Shown here one piece after another: positions 60,910 through 64,000 of a stretch of 64,000 nucleotides of DNA (positions within the stretch are counted from its first letter, which is position 1; every line of letters begins with the position of its first letter). The stretch is taken from NCBI RefSeq assembly GCF_003634275.1, contig NZ_RBWY01000001.1, forward strand, positions 186,001-250,000, read 5' to 3'. The position numbers and the translations under genes were made by a program. This DNA is from Orbus hercynius. GTDB lineage: Bacteria > Pseudomonadota > Gammaproteobacteria > Enterobacterales > Orbaceae. The notes beneath the pieces are model-generated. The model saw only the letters and a list, made by a program, of their open reading frames with translations, was not told the DNA's origin and did no database searches.

Positions 60910-60987
60910 ATGTTTAACTCAATGAACCTCCTACTCAGCCTCCTCCTCCTCGCATCGTCTTGCGCGGATAGTCTGTATTCGGAGTAA
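60910..60987 (+). CDS. leuL: leu operon leader peptide
   Basis: A 25-codon frame starting ATG at 60910. It contains LLLSLLLL: seven leucine codons within eight, mostly the rarer CTC, plus one later CTG. A terminator hairpin follows 33 bases on and leuA after that, so this is the expected attenuation leader: leucine shortage stalls the ribosome here and lets RNA polymerase pass. Sequence apart from the leucine run does not match E. coli LeuL, as is usual. Confidence 0.88.
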   Translation: MFNSMNLLLSLLLLASSCADSLYSE

Positions 60988-61020
60988 AATTGGATTAACA
61001 TTTGCTTCATGATTAACAGA

Positions 61021-61050
61021 AACCCGCGCTAAGTTGCGGGTTTTTTGTTT
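61021..61050 (+). terminator. leu operon attenuator
   Basis: Seven-base arms AACCCGC and GCGGGTT around an 8-base loop, then TTTTTGTTTTTT. It lies between leuL and leuA and is the likely attenuator of leuABC. Confidence 0.88.
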
Positions 61051-61115
61051 TTTGAGATTAGAAAAACTTGCAGCATAAACTGGCAAATTTAGTATTTAAT
61101 ATAAGGAAAAAACAA

Positions 61116-62660
61116 ATGAGCAATCAAGTAATTATTTTTGACACCACATTACGTGACGGAGAGCAAGCATTACAAGCCAGTTTAAGTGTGAAAGAAAAGC
61201 TACAAATTGCTTTAGCATTAGAAAGAATGCGCGTTGATGTGATGGAAGTGGGCTTTCCCGTTTCTTCTCCTGGTGATTTTGAATCCGTGCAGACGATCGC
61301 CAGAACAATTAAAAATAGTCGCGTTTGTGCATTAGCAAGATGTGTTGATAAAGATATAGATGTCGCTGCCGAAGCTTTAAAAGTCGCTGAACAATTTCGT
61401 ATTCATACTTTTATGGCCACCTCAACGTTACACGTACAAGATAAATTAAGAATGTCATTTGATGATGTTGTTGCCAGAGCGGTTCATAGTGTGAAACGTG
61501 CGCGTAATTATACTGACGATGTTGAATTTTCTTGTGAAGATGCAGGGCGTACGCCAATCGATAATTTATGTCGCATTGTTGAAGCGGCAATCGCTGCTGG
61601 GGCGACAACGATTAATATTCCCGATACAGTTGGTTATACCGTTCCTTACCAGTTTGGTGGTATTATTCGCACCTTATTTGAGCGTGTACCAAATATTGAT
61701 AAAGCGATTATTTCGGTGCACTGCCATGATGATTTGGGTATGTCAGTGGCCAACTCAATTAGTGCGGTACAAGAGGGAGCTCGTCAAGTTGAAGGCGCGA
61801 TGAATGGTTTAGGTGAGCGTGCTGGTAACACGGCTTTAGAAGAAGTGATTATGGCGATCAAAGTTCGTCAAAATATTTTAAATGTCCATACCAATATTAA
61901 TCATCAAGAAATTTATCGTACAAGCCAAATTGTCAGTCAAATAGCTAATATGCCAATTCCGGCCAATAAAGCTATTATTGGTAGTAATGCCTTTGCCCAC
62001 TCTTCAGGTATTCATCAAGATGGCGTGTTAAAAAATCGTGAAACTTACGAAATTATGACGCCAGAATCGATTGGTTTAAATCAAGTACAGTTAAATTTAA
62101 CATCCCGTTCTGGTCGTGCCGCAGTAAAACACAGGTTACAAGAATTAGGTTACCGTGATGAAGATTATAATTTAGATGCGATTTATGCAGCGTTTTTAGC
62201 CTTAGCAGACAAAAAAGGCCAAGTGTTTGATTATGATTTAGAAGCTTTAATTTTTATGAATAATCTAAAAGATGATGAAGAGCACTTTGCCTTAGATTAT
62301 TTTAACGTACAATCGGGTACGACGGTGGTATCAACTGCGTCAGTTAGTTTAACCGCAGGGGATGAGAAAAAATCAGACGCAGCAACGGGTAATGGTCCTG
62401 TCGATGCGGTTTATCAAGCTATTAATCGTATTACAAATATTCCGGTTTCTGTTGTAAAATATCAATTAGCCTCTAAAGGGCAAGGTGAGAATGCATTAGG
62501 TCAAGTCGATATTGTGGTTGAATATAATAGCAGACGTTTTCATGGTGTGGGTTTAGCAACGGACATTGTAGAAGCATCAGCTAAAGCGTTAATTAATGCG
62601 TTAAATAATATTTATCGTGCTTCAATTGTTGCCGCAGCAAAGCAGCGTTTACACGGTTAA
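61116..62660 (+). CDS. leuA: 2-isopropylmalate synthase
   Basis: LeuA condenses acetyl-CoA and 2-ketoisovalerate, the first leucine-specific step; the keto acid comes from the pathway of IlvD (0.2 kb). 514 residues (E. coli 523): [18 protein letters not shown] metal site, [25 protein letters not shown], and a C-terminal leucine-sensing domain from about 390 ([15 protein letters not shown]). The ATG at 61116 with AAGGAAAA is preferred over an earlier in-frame start at 61068. Confidence 0.97.
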   Translation: MSNQVIIFDTTLRDGEQALQASLSVKEKLQIALALERMRVDVMEVGFPVSSPGDFESVQTIARTIKNSRVCALARCVDKDIDVAAEALKVAEQFRIHTFMATSTLHVQDKLRMSFDDVVARAVHSVKRARNYTDDVEFSCEDAGRTPIDNLCRIVEAAIAAGATTINIPDTVGYTVPYQFGGIIRTLFERVPNIDKAIISVHCHDDLGMSVANSISAVQEGARQVEGAMNGLGERAGNTALEEVIMAIKVRQNILNVHTNINHQEIYRTSQIVSQIANMPIPANKAIIGSNAFAHSSGIHQDGVLKNRETYEIMTPESIGLNQVQLNLTSRSGRAAVKHRLQELGYRDEDYNLDAIYAAFLALADKKGQVFDYDLEALIFMNNLKDDEEHFALDYFNVQSGTTVVSTASVSLTAGDEKKSDAATGNGPVDAVYQAINRITNIPVSVVKYQLASKGQGENALGQVDIVVEYNSRRFHGVGLATDIVEASAKALINALNNIYRASIVAAAKQRLHG

Positions 62661-62708
62661 TATGTAAAATTACCTAATTAGAAAATAACACAATAGAAAA
62701 ACAATTGA

Positions 62709-63797
<1,089 letters not shown>

Positions 63798-63821
63798 TAA
63801 AATTTATAAAGGAATACAGCA

Positions 63822-64000
63822 ATGTCGAGCAAACAACCTAAAACATTGTATCAAAAGTTGTATGATGCACATGTGGTGTATGAAGCACCCAATGAAACAC
63901 CTATTTTATATATCGATCGTCATTTAGTTCATGAGGTCACTTCACCACAAGCATTTGATGGTTTACGCGCGATGAACCGCACGGTTCGTCAGCCGCATAA
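63822..64000 (+). CDS. leuC: 3-isopropylmalate dehydratase large subunit, partial
   Basis: The first 59 codons are visible before the window ends. [20 protein letters not shown] and [18 protein letters not shown] match the LeuC N-terminus. AAAGGAAT gives the ribosome site. The Fe-S ligand region lies outside the window; leuD presumably follows. Confidence 0.93.
   Translation, partial: MSSKQPKTLYQKLYDAHVVYEAPNETPILYIDRHLVHEVTSPQAFDGLRAMNRTVRQPH

Overview
The window is chromosomal DNA from an AT-rich gammaproteobacterium related to Enterobacterales and Pasteurellales. Most proteins align by eye from end to end with Escherichia coli counterparts (IlvD, RplM, CoaA, BamD, MukFEB, GuaB, HslUV, LeuAB and others), but gene order is heavily rearranged. 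EfpL, LpxT, YeiW, YccJ, YihI, ArfA and the MukFEB condensin restrict it to this part of the gammaproteobacteria. Low GC, a microaerobic gene set (HemN, HemW) and small E. coli-like operons with lost members would suit an Orbaceae-type gut bacterium. That genus-level guess is inference. There is no prophage, insertion sequence, CRISPR array or rRNA operon.

Layout. 1-4.6 kb: ilvD-ilvA (isoleucine/valine synthesis) and a Gfo/Idh/MocA oxidoreductase. 4.6-8 kb: rplM-rpsI and a large secreted WG-repeat protein. 8-10 kb: hemN, a possible small membrane protein and yihI. 10.3-12.3 kb: coaA, a DUF1090 protein and a tRNA operon (two Val, one Lys). 12.4-15.7 kb: a hofMNOPQ-type DNA-uptake operon with a CRP-S-like site, a fused PilM-PilN protein and a stop codon inside the secretin signal peptide. 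15.8-21.3 kb: yigL-tusA, a Sel1-repeat protein, bamD, rluD-pgeF and a small membrane protein. 21.3-26.6 kb: efpL-lpxT-ttcA-hemW, yeiW and lysP. 26.7-30.1 kb: infA, yhdT-panF-prmA and arfA. 30.2-37.8 kb: uvrA-plsY, mtnN-yadS, ybbO-cnoX and map. 38-41.1 kb: an AEC transporter, yaaA, yccJ and rnz. 41.4-50.1 kb: mukFEB and modABC. 50.3-58.6 kb: guaB, purE-purK-dgt, phoA and glnK-amtB. 58.7-64 kb: hslVU and leuL-leuABC, with leuC cut by the window end.

The regulatory sites are unusually readable: a sigma-54 promoter before glnK-amtB, a sigma-32 promoter before hslVU, a LexA box before uvrA, a ModE palindrome before modABC, a possible Pho box before phoA, a leucine-rich leader with attenuator before leuABC, a terminator hairpin inside the end of arfA (the tmRNA-dependent switch), and many intrinsic terminators. 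The best leads are the altered DNA-uptake operon (fusion of a shortened PilM to PilN, broken secretin signal peptide), a 43-bp near-perfect palindrome between cnoX and map, a coding-like stretch beyond the WG-protein stop codon, a short ModC, and an unlisted small membrane-protein frame between yihI and hemN. No wholly new multi-gene system was found.
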